64,000 bases of DNA from an uncultured Erythrobacter sp. (GTDB lineage: Bacteria; Pseudomonadota; Alphaproteobacteria; Sphingomonadales; Sphingomonadaceae), in contig CALBWA010000013.1 in NCBI GenBank assembly GCA_937969505.1, positions 124,001 to 188,000 on the forward strand. The letters run 5' to 3'. The first letter of the stretch is position 1, and the number at the start of each line of letters is the position of its first letter. The position numbers were made by a program, and so were the translations under genes. The notes beneath the pieces were generated by a model. It made no database searches. It saw nothing but the letters and a program-made list of their open reading frames with translations, and was not told the DNA's origin. Positions 20,262 through 31,218 of the stretch are shown here, one piece after another.

Positions 20262-21542
20262 TCAGGCTTCGCGCTCGACCTCTCGCCAGCCGATGTCGCG
20301 GCGGCAGAACCCGGTGGGGAAACGCACAGCGTCGAGCGCGGCATAGGCAGCCTTCTGCGCCTGCGTGACATTACCCCCCATGGCAGTGACGTTGAGAACC
20401 CGCCCGCCATTGGCGATCAGCTTGCCATCTTTCAGTGCAGTTCCTGCGTGAAAGATCTTGGTCTTGCCTGATCCTTCCGCTGTATTGGTTTCGCTGAGGA
20501 CAATCTCGCCACCCTTGTCGGGAGCATCGGGATAACCGCGTGCTGCCATCACAACGGTCAGAGCGGTTTGATCGGCAAACACGGCGCTGGTATCGGCCAG
20601 CTCTCCCTTGGCGCAAGCGAGCATGATTGCGGCCAGATCGCTGTCCAATCGCATCATCAAAACCTGGCATTCCGGATCGCCAAAACGGCAATTGTATTCG
20701 ATCAGCTTGGGGCCCTGCTCGGTCAGCATCAGTCCGGCATACAGAACGCCGGAATAGGGTGTGCCCTCCTGACGCAGCGCCATGACCGTGGGCTCGATAA
20801 TCTCGCGCAGGACCTGCGCTTCCAGCTCGGCTGTCAGAACTGGCGCCGGGGAATAGGCACCCATGCCGCCAGTGTTGGGGCCAGTGTCCCGCTCGCCCAC
20901 GCGTTTATGATCCTGGGCAGATCCGAAAGGCAGGATGGCATGCCCATCGGTAAGGGCAAAGAAGCTGGCCTCCTCGCCCTGCATGAACTCTTCAATCACC
21001 ACTTCTGCGCCCGCTTCACCGAATTTGCCGCCGAACATTTCCAGCAGAGCGCTTTCGGCCTCCTCGCGGGTTTCGGCAATCACCACGCCTTTACCGGCAG
21101 CAAGTCCGTCGGCTTTCAGAACATAAGGGGCGCCAAAGCCCAGCAGCGCATCCTTGGCCTCGTCCAGCGAGCGCGTGCGAACATAACCGGCGGTAGGGAT
21201 CTGGGCGCGCTGGCACAAATCCTTGGTAAAGCCCTTGCTGCCTTCCAATTGGGCGGCGGCTTGGGAAGGACCGAAAACCGGGATGTCGGCGATGCGCAGG
21301 CTGTCGCCCAGCCCGTCAACCAGCGGCGCTTCGGGGCCAATCACCACCAGGCTGATGGCGTTCTCCCGGCAGAAGGCAATGATTGCATCATGGTTGGTTG
21401 CATCCAGCGGCACGCAATCGGCATGTTCGGCAATGCCGGGATTGCCGGGGGATGCGAAAAGTTTGTCGCAAGTGGGGGATTGCGCCAGTTTCCACGCTAG
21501 AGCATGCTCGCGCCCGCCAGACCCCAAGACAAGGATGTTCAT
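20262..21542 (-). CDS. purD: phosphoribosylamine--glycine ligase
   Basis: [23 protein letters not shown]...[14 protein letters not shown]. Confidence 0.96.
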   Translation of the reverse strand: MNILVLGSGGREHALAWKLAQSPTCDKLFASPGNPGIAEHADCVPLDATNHDAIIAFCRENAISLVVIGPEAPLVDGLGDSLRIADIPVFGPSQAAAQLEGSKGFTKDLCQRAQIPTAGYVRTRSLDEAKDALLGFGAPYVLKADGLAAGKGVVIAETREEAESALLEMFGGKFGEAGAEVVIEEFMQGEEASFFALTDGHAILPFGSAQDHKRVGERDTGPNTGGMGAYSPAPVLTAELEAQVLREIIEPTVMALRQEGTPYSGVLYAGLMLTEQGPKLIEYNCRFGDPECQVLMMRLDSDLAAIMLACAKGELADTSAVFADQTALTVVMAARGYPDAPDKGGEIVLSETNTAEGSGKTKIFHAGTALKDGKLIANGGRVLNVTAMGGNVTQAQKAAYAALDAVRFPTGFCRRDIGWREVEREA

Positions 21543-23031
21543 GCCTGCTGCACCTTCCGATGATGATCGTTCCAACGCGCTGGTAGCGCGGGTGAGCCAA
21601 GGCGACAACGCCGAGCCGCTTACGATCACCCAGATTTCTGGCCTGCTGAAGCGCACGGTTGAGGACCGGTTCGGCTATGTCCGGTTGCGCGGTGAATTGT
21701 CTGGCGTGAAGCGGGCCGCTTCGGGGCATCTCTATTGCGCGCTCAAGGATGAAAAGTCGGTCATCGATGGCGTGATGTGGCGCGGTAATGCCGGCCGCCT
21801 GGCCTTTGTGCCGGAAGACGGGCTGGAAGTTATCGCTAGCGGCAAGCTTACAACCTATGCGGGCCGCTCAAAGTATCAGATCGTGATCGACAGTCTGGAA
21901 ATTGCAGGTGAGGGTGCTTTGCTGGCGCTGCTGGAGAAGACGCGCCAGCGGCTGGAGGCCGAGGGGCTGTTCGCCCAGGCACGGAAAAAACCGCTTCCCT
22001 ATCTTCCAAAGACCATTGGCGTTGTCACTTCACCAACCGGATCGGTCATTCGCGACATTTTGCACAGACTGGCGGACCGCTTCCCGAGCCATGTGCTCGT
22101 CTGGCCGGTTCTGGTCCAGGGGCAGGGCGCGGCAGACCAGATCAGTGCTGCAATTCAAGGGTTTTCCGACATGCCTGCCGATGGCAGCGCGCCTCGGCCT
22201 GATCTTGTGATCGTGGCAAGAGGCGGCGGATCGATCGAGGATTTGTGGAGCTTTAACGAGGAAAGTGTTGTCCGGGCTATCGCCGATTGTACCATTCCGG
22301 TTATTTCTGCTGTAGGACACGAAACCGATACCACGATGGCGGATTATGCTGCGGACCAGCGCGCACCGACGCCGACGGCTGCTGCTGAAATGGCGGTGCC
22401 GGTGCGAGCGGACCTGGCGGCAACGCTGGCCGATTTCGCCACCCGCCAAGCGCGCGCGGTGCATCGGCCGGTTGAGCTTGGGCGCGAGCGGCTGGAGGCG
22501 CGCCTGCGCCGTCTGCCCCAGCCCCAGCACTTGATGCAGCCCCATACGCAAGGCCTTGATGATCTGACAGACCGGCTGCGCCGCGGGCTGATGGACCGTG
22601 CCGGTGCCGGGCGAGAACGCTTTGCCGCGATTTCCGCGCGCCTGTCCCCTCGCGCTTTGTCACGTTCCTTGGCCGAGGCGCGCCAGGCGCTTGCCCATGC
22701 CCGGCTCGCCCCTGCTCTTGTCGAGCGGCCTTTGGCCCACAAACGGGAAAATCTGGCTGCGCTTGCTCGTCTTGCTGGGCAGTTTCACCCGCGCAAGCCT
22801 TTGGAACGCGGTTACGCCATCGTCCGCTCGGCTAGCGGCGCTGTGCTGACGTCGAAAGCGGCGGCGCAGGATCAGCCTGCCATGTCAGTCGAATTTGCCG
22901 ATGGTGCGCTCAATGTCGCACAAGGAAGCGCGGAACGGCCGGAGCAGCCGGTCCCGACGCCAAAGATCAAACCGCGCAAGAAAACAAAGAAGGCTGGATT
23001 AAACCCGGCCCAGGACGATCTGTTTGGTTAA
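21541..23031 (+). CDS. xseA: exodeoxyribonuclease VII large subunit
   Basis: [92 protein letters not shown]. Confidence 0.95.
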   Translation: MPAAPSDDDRSNALVARVSQGDNAEPLTITQISGLLKRTVEDRFGYVRLRGELSGVKRAASGHLYCALKDEKSVIDGVMWRGNAGRLAFVPEDGLEVIASGKLTTYAGRSKYQIVIDSLEIAGEGALLALLEKTRQRLEAEGLFAQARKKPLPYLPKTIGVVTSPTGSVIRDILHRLADRFPSHVLVWPVLVQGQGAADQISAAIQGFSDMPADGSAPRPDLVIVARGGGSIEDLWSFNEESVVRAIADCTIPVISAVGHETDTTMADYAADQRAPTPTAAAEMAVPVRADLAATLADFATRQARAVHRPVELGRERLEARLRRLPQPQHLMQPHTQGLDDLTDRLRRGLMDRAGAGRERFAAISARLSPRALSRSLAEARQALAHARLAPALVERPLAHKRENLAALARLAGQFHPRKPLERGYAIVRSASGAVLTSKAAAQDQPAMSVEFADGALNVAQGSAERPEQPVPTPKIKPRKKTKKAGLNPAQDDLFG

Positions 23032-23136
23032 GCTAGGCCAAGCGGAAACCATCAGAGCGGGTAAGGCGTTCAAAGCGATAATCTGCGCGCACACCGTTCA
23101 TTGAATCGCCAGCGACCGCTTGCTAGGAAACAAACC

Positions 23137-23355
23137 ATGTTGATGTCATCAAAAGATCAGGGGGCCAAGCTCCAATACGGCCCCAACGGCTTCAAGGTTC
23201 TTCGCACCGGACAGCATGTCTATTGCGCGGTCTCTGGTGAGGCAGTGCCGCTGGAAGAACTGCGCTATTGGAGCGTCGAGCATCAGGAGCCTTATGCCTC
23301 GTGTGAACTTGCGACGCAGCGCTTGTCCGGACAAAGCCCTCAAGATCCATCGTGA
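23137..23355 (+). CDS. DUF2093 domain-containing protein
   Basis: AKLQYGPNGFKVLRTGQHVYCAVSGEAVPLEELRYWSVEHQEPYAS. Confidence 0.82.
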   Translation: MLMSSKDQGAKLQYGPNGFKVLRTGQHVYCAVSGEAVPLEELRYWSVEHQEPYASCELATQRLSGQSPQDPS

Positions 23356-24278
23356 CGTCACGCCTGCAGTTTTTCGTACCGATCCTGCTCGCTGCCTCGG
23401 CTTGCGCAGCAGCAGGCGCGGGATCGGACGGCACAGGCAATGCAGGGGCAACGGTGCAGCCCAATGCCGAGGCGACCCCCACACCTGTCGAGGCCCCTAA
23501 TCCGGAAACAGTCTCTGCCAGGCCTGACCAGCTTCAGATCGAAGGCCAATTGACCCAAGGTGGATGGGTTCGCGCGGTTGCGCCCGCCAATGTGACGGCA
23601 GTGGAGCTGAATGGGCAGCCTGTCGCTCTTGATGATGAAGGGCGATTCTTTGCCGCATTTGACCGCGACGCTGAAGCCCGCGCAGAACTGGGGCTTACAT
23701 TGGCCGATGGCACGACGCGCACGCAAACGCTCGACATCTCGCCGCGCAAATGGAACATTGAACACGTCAATGTCGCCCGGCGGAGTGGTGGGACAAGCGA
23801 GGCGTGGTGGGCCAAGCGCGAACCGGAATGGAACGCAATTGTTGCCGCAAGGGCTCAGGAAACCGGGGCAACCGGCTGGCAACAGGATTTTATCTGGCCG
23901 GTCAAGGGGCGCATTTCGGGTCGCTTCGGATCGCAGCGGATTTATCGCGGCGAGCCGGGCAGCTATCATTCAGGCCTGGATATTGCCCCCGGGGCTGGCG
24001 TTCCTTTTGTGGCGCCGGCCGATGGCACGGTGGTGCTGGCGGTTACGGGCTTCAGCATGGAAGGCAATCTGATCATTCTTGATCATGGCAATGGGCTAAA
24101 CAGCGCATTTTTGCATGCCCAGACGATCGCCGTGAGCCAGGGCGACAAGGTGCGGCAAGGCCAGCTTCTGGGCCGGGTCGGGGCGACGGGGCGCGCCACC
24201 GGGCCCCATCTGCATTGGAGCCTGAAGTGGCGCGATAACCGGCTTGATCCACTTCTCTTCCTGCCAGACGCGGACTAG
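23352..24278 (+). CDS. M23 family peptidoglycan metallopeptidase
   Basis: GRISGRFGSQRIYRGEPGSYHSGLDIAPGAGVPFVAPADGTV...GPHLHWSLKW. Confidence 0.92.
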   Translation: MTSRLQFFVPILLAASACAAAGAGSDGTGNAGATVQPNAEATPTPVEAPNPETVSARPDQLQIEGQLTQGGWVRAVAPANVTAVELNGQPVALDDEGRFFAAFDRDAEARAELGLTLADGTTRTQTLDISPRKWNIEHVNVARRSGGTSEAWWAKREPEWNAIVAARAQETGATGWQQDFIWPVKGRISGRFGSQRIYRGEPGSYHSGLDIAPGAGVPFVAPADGTVVLAVTGFSMEGNLIILDHGNGLNSAFLHAQTIAVSQGDKVRQGQLLGRVGATGRATGPHLHWSLKWRDNRLDPLLFLPDAD

Positions 24279-24311
24279 GCGACCCTCCATGCGCAGCATG
24301 GTTCACATCCA

Positions 24312-25289
24312 ATGAAGCGCCTGATTGTGCTGGCAATGATTGCCTTGGCGCTGGCACCGGGCACCTGGTTGCGAACGCAGGATAGCGGTCGGCTTGCTCC
24401 CTTTGCGTTACAGGCAGAGCGGCTTGCGACCGATCCGTGGACTGCTGCCCCCTTCACTCTGAAGTCAGTCTGGCAGCTTGACAGCCCCCACCCTGATTTT
24501 GGCGGGTTTTCGGCATTGGCGCACTTGGGTAATGGCCAGTTCATGGCGGGCAGTGATCGCGGGTACCTGCTGCGATTTGCGATGACAGATGATGGCCCGG
24601 CGGCAGGACAATTGGAGCGGATCGGAGGCAAAAGCGCACGACGCAAGCGTGATGTCGATCTTGAAGCGATGATGGTTGATGACGTCGCCGGGCAATATTG
24701 GGCGGCTTACGAACGGAGCAATTCGATCGCGCTCTATTCGGCTGACGGAAGAGAACTGCAGCGTATTCAACCAGCTGCAATGCGCGACTGGCTGAACAAT
24801 TCCGGGCCCGAGGCGATGGCAAAGTTGCCGGACGGGCGCACCCTGATCATTGCCGAACGCAAGCAGAGCCCGGGCGGCGGGCACACTGCGCTGCTGCTGC
24901 CACCCAATCTGAGTGCCGGCCATGCCGAAGCAGCAAGCTTCAGCCTTGGGCCGACTGCGGGTTATTCGCCAACAGATATCGCTATTGCCCCCAATGGACA
25001 GGCGCTAGCAGTCCTGCGCAAATTCGATCCATTTTTCAGCCGTGGATTCGTCGCCAAGATTGCCCGGCTCGATTCGGACGAAATTCAGCCCAACCGGCAG
25101 TGGAAGGCAGAGGCCGTGGTCTCTTTGGGGGGCGGCGTTCCACTCGACAATTACGAAGGTATTGCCATTGTGCCAAACGACAGCACTGATGCCGGCGATT
25201 GCGATGTTTGGCTGATCTCGGATGACAATTTCAGTGCTCTTCAGGCAACTTACCTGGTCCAACTGAACTGGGCAGGCTGCGGCCGCTAA
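24312..25289 (+). CDS. esterase-like activity of phytase family protein
   Basis: DFGGFSALAHLGNGQFMAGSDRG...DNYEGIAIVPNDS..CDVWLISDDNFS. Confidence 0.78.
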   Translation: MKRLIVLAMIALALAPGTWLRTQDSGRLAPFALQAERLATDPWTAAPFTLKSVWQLDSPHPDFGGFSALAHLGNGQFMAGSDRGYLLRFAMTDDGPAAGQLERIGGKSARRKRDVDLEAMMVDDVAGQYWAAYERSNSIALYSADGRELQRIQPAAMRDWLNNSGPEAMAKLPDGRTLIIAERKQSPGGGHTALLLPPNLSAGHAEAASFSLGPTAGYSPTDIAIAPNGQALAVLRKFDPFFSRGFVAKIARLDSDEIQPNRQWKAEAVVSLGGGVPLDNYEGIAIVPNDSTDAGDCDVWLISDDNFSALQATYLVQLNWAGCGR

Positions 25290-25301
25290 GGCGTAAAGCA
25301 C

Positions 25302-25321
25302 GCGCGCCAAAAAGGGCGCGC
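25302..25321. terminator. stem-loop between convergent genes
   Basis: gcgcgcc-aaaaag-ggcgcgc, 7-bp stem between stop of 24312-25289 and end of rpmB; no clear U-tract. Confidence 0.4.
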
Positions 25322-25387
25322 AGAATGCTCTACCCGCCCTTCACAGTTCCCAAGTGATATGTGGTACGCCCGTGAGGGCGGAGCCAA

Positions 25388-25690
25388 TCAGGCTGCGTCG
25401 GCCTCTGCCGTAGCAGCAGCCTTCTTCAGCTCGCGCTTTACCTTCAGCGCATTGGCCGAAAGCTTGTCATCGCTGGTCTTGAGCAGCCAGTTGTCGAGGC
25501 CGCCATTGTGTTCAACCGAACGCAGACCTGCGGTCGACACACGAAAGCGGAAGCTGCGCTCAAGCGCCTCGCTCATCAAAGTGACCTTCTGCAAATTGGG
25601 CAGAAACACCCGCTTGGTGCGGTTGTTGGCGTGGCTAACATTGTTGCCGGTCATACGGCCTTTGCCGGTCAGTTCGCAAATGCGCGACAT
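25388..25690 (-). CDS. rpmB: 50S ribosomal protein L28
   Basis: [34 protein letters not shown]. Confidence 0.96.
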   Translation of the reverse strand: MSRICELTGKGRMTGNNVSHANNRTKRVFLPNLQKVTLMSEALERSFRFRVSTAGLRSVEHNGGLDNWLLKTSDDKLSANALKVKRELKKAAATAEADAA

Positions 25691-25925
25691 CGTATATCTC
25701 ACTCGTTCAAAAATCGGGACCGACCGGACAGTGCCATCGGTCACAAACTATCGGGGTTTCCCGGAAAGGCGCGCGCTTAGCCCGCCCGTAGCGAATCGTC
25801 AAGAAAAGTTGGCCTCTGCGGACCCTTTCGACCTTTAACGGGAACCATTGGGGGCGCTGATCCATTGTAAGCCCATCTGACGCAAGGCATTTTGCCTGCA
25901 TTTTGCTTCAGACAGGAGGCCTAGA

Positions 25926-26171
25926 ATGAAAAAGTTTACCACAATCGCTCTCACTGCAGTCGCAACGCTCGGCCTGGCCGCGTGCGATATTGATCAGACC
26001 GAAGAAGGCGCACTGCCTGACGTCGACGTAGAAGGTGGCAATCTGCCTGAATTCGACGTTGAAACGGCTGATGTTGATGTTGGCACCGAAGAAGCCACTA
26101 TCGAAGTCCCTACGCTGGATGTAGATATGCCTGATGATGCCGATGGCGAGCCTGTTACGGGCAACGAATAA
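25926..26171 (+). CDS. small acidic lipoprotein
   Basis: MKKFTTIALTAVATLGLAACDIDQ lipobox followed by Asp/Glu-rich tail. Confidence 0.65.
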   Translation: MKKFTTIALTAVATLGLAACDIDQTEEGALPDVDVEGGNLPEFDVETADVDVGTEEATIEVPTLDVDMPDDADGEPVTGNE

Positions 26172-26222
26172 AGACATTCACCGGTGACGGGGACTGGTCC
26201 ACGCTGGCCGGTTCCCGCGCCT

Positions 26223-26651
26223 ATGATGCGGGCCCTTGAGGCTGCGCGCAAAGCGGCGGCGGCAGGAGAAGTTCCTGTCGGCGCCGTTATTGTTTTGTCA
26301 GGGGAAATCGTGGCGGTGGCGGCCAATGCTACGCGCCATCCCGCTGACCCAACCGGCCATGCCGAGATCCGTGCGTTGCGCGCTGCTGCTGAAAAGCTGG
26401 GGCGGGATCGGCTGACCGATTGCGATCTCTATGTCACACTGGAACCCTGCGCCATGTGCGCAGGGGCGATCAGCCATGCGCGCATCGCCCGGTTGTATTA
26501 CGCCGCGAGTGATCCCAAAGGCGGCGCGGTGGAGCATGGGGCGCGCGTGTTCGAGCACGCGCAATGTTTTCACAAGCCGGAGGTTTACTCAGGCATGGGA
26601 GAGGCGGAGGCGGCAGAAATGCTGCGGGAATTCTTCAGGGAGCGGCGGTAA
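26223..26651 (+). CDS. tadA: nucleoside / tRNA-adenosine deaminase
   Basis: GHAEIRALR...TLEPCAMCAGAISHARI zinc-deaminase motif. Confidence 0.88.
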   Translation: MMRALEAARKAAAAGEVPVGAVIVLSGEIVAVAANATRHPADPTGHAEIRALRAAAEKLGRDRLTDCDLYVTLEPCAMCAGAISHARIARLYYAASDPKGGAVEHGARVFEHAQCFHKPEVYSGMGEAEAAEMLREFFRERR

Positions 26652-26736
26652 GGGGCGACAGTCGGTTAACGACCCAATTGCGGACGATCGATTACGGCTT
26701 CGATTGATCCAGAAGAGAGACGGCATTGGTTACTGA

Positions 26737-27306
26737 TCAAAGATCAAACGCATCGCAGATCTGTTTGGCCAACTGACTGGGAGAGGCACTAGCTGTATCG
26801 AGTTCAAGATCGTAGCTGCGTCCGCTGTGAACGCGCTCGAACTGACCCTTTGCTAGTCCGATATCGCGATCTCCTCTCGCTCTTTCGCGATCCTGCACCA
26901 CCGTTAGCGGGGCGAACAAACCAATCACACGCAGCATATATGGTTTAAGCAATCGCCGATACTCGATGTCCTCATCGCCGAAGAACACATCGTCCACGAC
27001 CAAATTATTGCCACACTCGGCCATCGAAGCGATGGCATTGCGCATGCCTGCTAATGCCAGTTCGACAATGTGTCCGGTCTTTACATCAATGGTTTGACCG
27101 TCAATGCGATCAAATAGCAGCCCATTTGGGTGATCCAGCGCGCGGCGAGGAAGCATCTCAAGAAAAGCATCCATTTGGACATGCAGAAATGGCCTCCGGG
27201 CGATGTCCTGTATCGCCTTGGCAACCGAGGTTTTGCCAACACTGCTCACCCCATTCAGCACAATGATTTGAGGCCGGTCATTTGTCTCGCTATTGGTATC
27301 GCCCAT
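26737..27306 (-). CDS. chloramphenicol phosphotransferase-like (CPT) family kinase
   Basis: IIVLNGVSSVGKTSVAKAIQ P-loop; RARGDRDIGLAKGQFERVHSG. Confidence 0.75.
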   Translation of the reverse strand: MGDTNSETNDRPQIIVLNGVSSVGKTSVAKAIQDIARRPFLHVQMDAFLEMLPRRALDHPNGLLFDRIDGQTIDVKTGHIVELALAGMRNAIASMAECGNNLVVDDVFFGDEDIEYRRLLKPYMLRVIGLFAPLTVVQDRERARGDRDIGLAKGQFERVHSGRSYDLELDTASASPSQLAKQICDAFDL

Positions 27307-27390
27307 TCGAAGAGGATTGCCGCGCCAATCGAAAATAGCAATGCACTTCGGCCTAACACGTGGGTCCGCTTTCCATCCCACCTTCAGACC

Positions 27391-28089
27391 CTACAAACCG
27401 CGCCAGATTTTTGCTGACTCATCGTCATCAGCGCCAAACCGGCGCGCATCGCAGCGAATGGGTCTGAACCGCTTGGAATAGCAGATCCGCATTTCCTGCA
27501 GCCAGCCACCGCCCGTCAGGCGCACACCCACACTTTCCGGTCCGATCCCCCTGTTGGCATCGGCAAAGGCCTTGCGGATATCGCCTGCGGTCAAATCATC
27601 CTTGCGCGACAGACGATCATAATCGGGTATGCGATAAGAGTTCCACAGGATCCGCGTGACCTTGAAATAGGTCTCCGGCCTGCGTGTCATGCAGCTGCCA
27701 TGTTTCAGCCATTGCCGCGCGATCAGCCGAGCTGAGGGCATCATGCACATGTTGCGGCGCAATTCTGCCGGGCTGAGACGGTTCTCTACTTTGCAATATT
27801 GCGGCCAGCTGCGCCCCCCGTCGGGCCAGAAGCCGTGCACAATCAGCCCGAAATTGCCGTTGCGCCGGGAACATTGCGCTGCATGAGCGGACTGGCCTTC
27901 CTTCCCCCGGCAGAAGCCCGGAGACCAGCTGAGCGCCATAGTGTAGCCGGTAATCGGCATGGTGCGGCTTGGCGCGTCCTGCGTCACGCGGGGGACATTT
28001 TGAGCAGCGGGCAAGCGGCATTGATAGGCTTGCGCTGCAGCATTCGCCGGCACAACCATTGCCGCCAGCGCCATGAAGACGCGCCACAT
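27391..28089 (-). CDS. ribonuclease T2 family protein (secreted)
   Basis: signal peptide; CAS-like YTMALSWSPGFC and FGLIVHGFWPD, QWLKHGSC motifs. Confidence 0.88.
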   Translation of the reverse strand: MWRVFMALAAMVVPANAAAQAYQCRLPAAQNVPRVTQDAPSRTMPITGYTMALSWSPGFCRGKEGQSAHAAQCSRRNGNFGLIVHGFWPDGGRSWPQYCKVENRLSPAELRRNMCMMPSARLIARQWLKHGSCMTRRPETYFKVTRILWNSYRIPDYDRLSRKDDLTAGDIRKAFADANRGIGPESVGVRLTGGGWLQEMRICYSKRFRPIRCDARRFGADDDESAKIWRGL

Positions 28090-29003
28090 CACAATGGCGT
28101 AAAGTCCAGACCGATGTCGGCGGCTGGGGCGCTTTGCGTCAGTCGCCCGACAGAGACGTAATTTACCCCCGTCGCGGCCTTGGCCTTGATCGTGTCGAGG
28201 TTGATGCCGCCCGATGCTTCGGTCGGCACACGGCCAGCCACGATGGCAACCGCTTCGCGCAAGGTGTCGGGCTCCATATTGTCGAGCAAAAGCCGCGTTG
28301 CTCCAGCTTGCAGGGCGGGTTCGATCTGATCGATCCGGTCGACCTCGCAAATGATTTCCTTGACCCCGGCGTCAACTGCCCGGCGCACCGCTTCACCGAC
28401 ATTGCCGGCCACCAGAACGTGATTGTCCTTGATCATGGCCGCGTCCCACAGACCCATGCGGTGATTGCTGCCCCCGCCCATGGTGACGGCATATTTCTCC
28501 AGAAATCGCAGGCCGGGAATGGTTTTGCGGGTGTCAAGCAGGGTGCAATCGGGATTGTCCATCGTGTCGACATAGTGCCGCACCATGGTGGCAATGCCGG
28601 ACAGATGCTGCACCGTGTTAAGCGCGCAGCGTTCCGCCGTCAGCATGGCCCGGGCATTGCCCGATAGCCGCATCAGGTCTGTCCCGGCCGGGGCAGCGTC
28701 TCCATCCTGGACCAGCAAGTCTATCTCCATCTCGGGATCAAGTGCGCGGAAGAAAGCTTCTGCCACTTCCAGCCCTGCCACGCGGATCGGATCGCGGGTA
28801 TCCATCACGCCGGAAAACCTAGCATCGGCGGGAATAACGCTTTGCGAGGTCACATCTTTTCCGCCGCCGGGAAAGCCTATGCCCAAATCTTCCGCGAGTG
28901 TTTCGCGGACAAATGTATCAAGGTCAAAGCCGGGGAGAGTGAAAGCCAAATCTAACTCCGTTCGCCCTGATTGTGTCGAAGGGCTGTTCTTTTTCTTGGA
29001 CAA
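28089..29003 (-). CDS. nadC: nicotinate-nucleotide diphosphorylase (carboxylating)
   Basis: LDTRKTIPGLRFLEKYAVTMGGGSNHRMGLWDAAMIKDNH; EASGGINLDTI. Confidence 0.95.
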   Translation of the reverse strand: MSKKKNSPSTQSGRTELDLAFTLPGFDLDTFVRETLAEDLGIGFPGGGKDVTSQSVIPADARFSGVMDTRDPIRVAGLEVAEAFFRALDPEMEIDLLVQDGDAAPAGTDLMRLSGNARAMLTAERCALNTVQHLSGIATMVRHYVDTMDNPDCTLLDTRKTIPGLRFLEKYAVTMGGGSNHRMGLWDAAMIKDNHVLVAGNVGEAVRRAVDAGVKEIICEVDRIDQIEPALQAGATRLLLDNMEPDTLREAVAIVAGRVPTEASGGINLDTIKAKAATGVNYVSVGRLTQSAPAADIGLDFTPL

Positions 29004-29068
29004 GTCACCGAAAGTGAAGTGCCAGGTTTCGACAGGTTCAGTCCTAACGAAGCCCTATGATGCGATTC

Positions 29069-29866
29069 TCAATGAACAAATCTCGCGACCACATCGCGAT
29101 AGGACCGGCTAACCTTCACTTCGGCCCCGCTGTCGAGAACAAGGAAACACTCGCCATTGGTGTGCGGTTTGACCTGCCGGACTTGGTTGAGGTTCACAAT
29201 AGTCGAGCGGTGGACGCGCTGGAATGTACGCGGATCAAGGCGTCGCTCTAGATCCTTCATCGTTTCGCGCAGGATCAGCGAATTGTCGCCCGTATAAATG
29301 CACATATAGTCACCGGCAGCTTCGATATGTTCTATCGAATCGACCTCGACCCGGAAAATCTGCCCGCGATCCTTGATGTTGATCAGCTTTTCGAAGCGAT
29401 CACCGCTTTCCAGATCGCCTTCGGTTAGCTGTTCGGCGCGGTCGGGCGCAACCTCTGACAATACGCCCATCAGCTTATCCGCCTCGTCAGCCGATTTCTT
29501 CTCGGCCAGTCGGATCCGCACCCGCTCGACCGTGTCGGCCAGCTTGTCATCATCAACCGGTTTCATCAGATAATTCACCGCATTGGCCTCGAAAGCGCGG
29601 ATCGCATGCTCTTCATAGGCGGTGACAAAAACAATCAGCGGGGGTTCGATTTCCATGATTCCCTTGACCACGCTGAACCCGTCGAACCCCGGCATCTGAA
29701 TGTCGAGGAAAACCAGATCGGGCTTTTCGGTCTTGATCTTGCGGATCGCCTCGCGCCCATTCGAGCACGTATCGATAATTTCGACATCTTCAAATTGCTG
29801 CAATCGCAATTGTAGACCCTGTATGGCCAGCTTTTCATCATCGACGAGAATGGTGCGAATAGTCAT
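29069..29866 (-). CDS. LytTR-family response regulator
   Basis: REC (ILVDDEKLA...DLVFLDIQMPGFDG...FVTAY) plus LytTR DNA-binding domain. Confidence 0.92.
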   Translation of the reverse strand: MTIRTILVDDEKLAIQGLQLRLQQFEDVEIIDTCSNGREAIRKIKTEKPDLVFLDIQMPGFDGFSVVKGIMEIEPPLIVFVTAYEEHAIRAFEANAVNYLMKPVDDDKLADTVERVRIRLAEKKSADEADKLMGVLSEVAPDRAEQLTEGDLESGDRFEKLINIKDRGQIFRVEVDSIEHIEAAGDYMCIYTGDNSLILRETMKDLERRLDPRTFQRVHRSTIVNLNQVRQVKPHTNGECFLVLDSGAEVKVSRSYRDVVARFVH

Positions 29867-31128
29867 GCGTTTGATCCAATTGCAGTTCCGGGGGCAGTAC
29901 CGGGTTCAGGGGGTGTAACGGACATTGCGCCCGCTGGTTTCATCGCGGTGCCGCTTTGGTGGTCGGCGCGGGTGGCGGCATTCTCTGCCGCATCGAGGGA
30001 TTGCACGGCAGAAGGCGCATCCGGCTCAAAAGGAATTTCGATCAGGACGGAGAAACCTCCGGCCGGATTGCTGTGTGTTTCAAACCTGTGATCCTGGCCA
30101 TAGGCCTGAGCCAGACGGTTGCGAATATTGGCCAGACCCACTTGGGTGGACATTGTTCCGCCCGGTTTTCCCGTGTTGAAATCAGCCATATCGTCGGGGA
30201 TTGCTCGATCTGTACCCGGCCCTGTGTCCTCGACCGAAATTTTCAGCCGACCCCCAACGACCCGCGCGCTCAGCGTTATGCTGGCCCCTTCTTCTTGAGG
30301 CGAGACAGCATATTTGATCGAATTTTCGATCAGCGGTTGCAACAGCATGGATGGCAACCGTGCTTTCAGTGCCTCGTCCTCGATGGCAAAGTGGGTCCGC
30401 AACCGCTCCTCGAAGCGCATCCGTTCAATGTCGAGATAGAGGTAAAGCGTTTCCACCTCCTGCTTCAGCGTGACCTGACTGCCCGGATCGACCACCAGCG
30501 TATGGCGCAGAAAACCGCTAAGCCGGGTCAACATGGCATTGGCCGGCTCGGTCTGCTTTAGGAGCACCAGCGTGCTGATCGAATTCAGCGTGTTGAACAG
30601 GAAATGCGGATTGAGTTGGTATCGCAGCATCGCCAGTTGCGCGCTGGTGGCCTGCGCCTCCAGCCGCTCGAGCCGATCCGCCTGCTGCTCGACGGTCAGG
30701 AAGTAATTGATCGCGTAATACAGCGCGCTCCACCCTCCGAGCAGAGTGAGGGGCAGGTAACTGAGGCCGATAAAGCGTTGGGCGAAGGTCGTCTCGCTCG
30801 TGCCGGCATAATAAATCCCCTGGACCCAGGCATCAATCGAGCCATGCAGGATTACCGCGCCGACCAGGACCACGCCGGTCATCCCCCAGGTCACCAGCGG
30901 CTGCTTGCTGATCAGCTGGCGGTAAATGACCGACAGAACCAGGCTGATGGAAAAGCCGGTGATCGTCGTCACCAGAATGACTGCCAGCAGGTCGAGCGGC
31001 AGTCCATTGGCCAGCGTCGACATAGCACGCAGCAGGAATGCGCCACCCCAGCCCGCCAGTTGCAGGTTCCAGAACGCCCTGTTCTTATTGTCGAAGAACG
31101 GCGTGGGACGAATTCTCAAAACGGCCAT
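29863..31128 (-). CDS. LytS/YehU-type sensor histidine kinase
   Basis: LRYQLNPHFLFNTLNSISTLVL, PSMLLQPLIENSIKYAVSP. Confidence 0.92.
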   Translation of the reverse strand: MAVLRIRPTPFFDNKNRAFWNLQLAGWGGAFLLRAMSTLANGLPLDLLAVILVTTITGFSISLVLSVIYRQLISKQPLVTWGMTGVVLVGAVILHGSIDAWVQGIYYAGTSETTFAQRFIGLSYLPLTLLGGWSALYYAINYFLTVEQQADRLERLEAQATSAQLAMLRYQLNPHFLFNTLNSISTLVLLKQTEPANAMLTRLSGFLRHTLVVDPGSQVTLKQEVETLYLYLDIERMRFEERLRTHFAIEDEALKARLPSMLLQPLIENSIKYAVSPQEEGASITLSARVVGGRLKISVEDTGPGTDRAIPDDMADFNTGKPGGTMSTQVGLANIRNRLAQAYGQDHRFETHSNPAGGFSVLIEIPFEPDAPSAVQSLDAAENAATRADHQSGTAMKPAGAMSVTPPEPGTAPGTAIGSNA

Positions 31129-31218
31129 TGCTACCCTGCTTAGCCGATTTGCGCGGCTCGTGCAGTTTGTTTTGCCGCATGCCGTCTTGCGCGCTACACT
31201 GGTGAACTGAGGAGAGAC

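Noticed and set aside
20568-21500. 310-aa plus-strand ORF
   Set aside because: Shadow of purD on the opposite strand.
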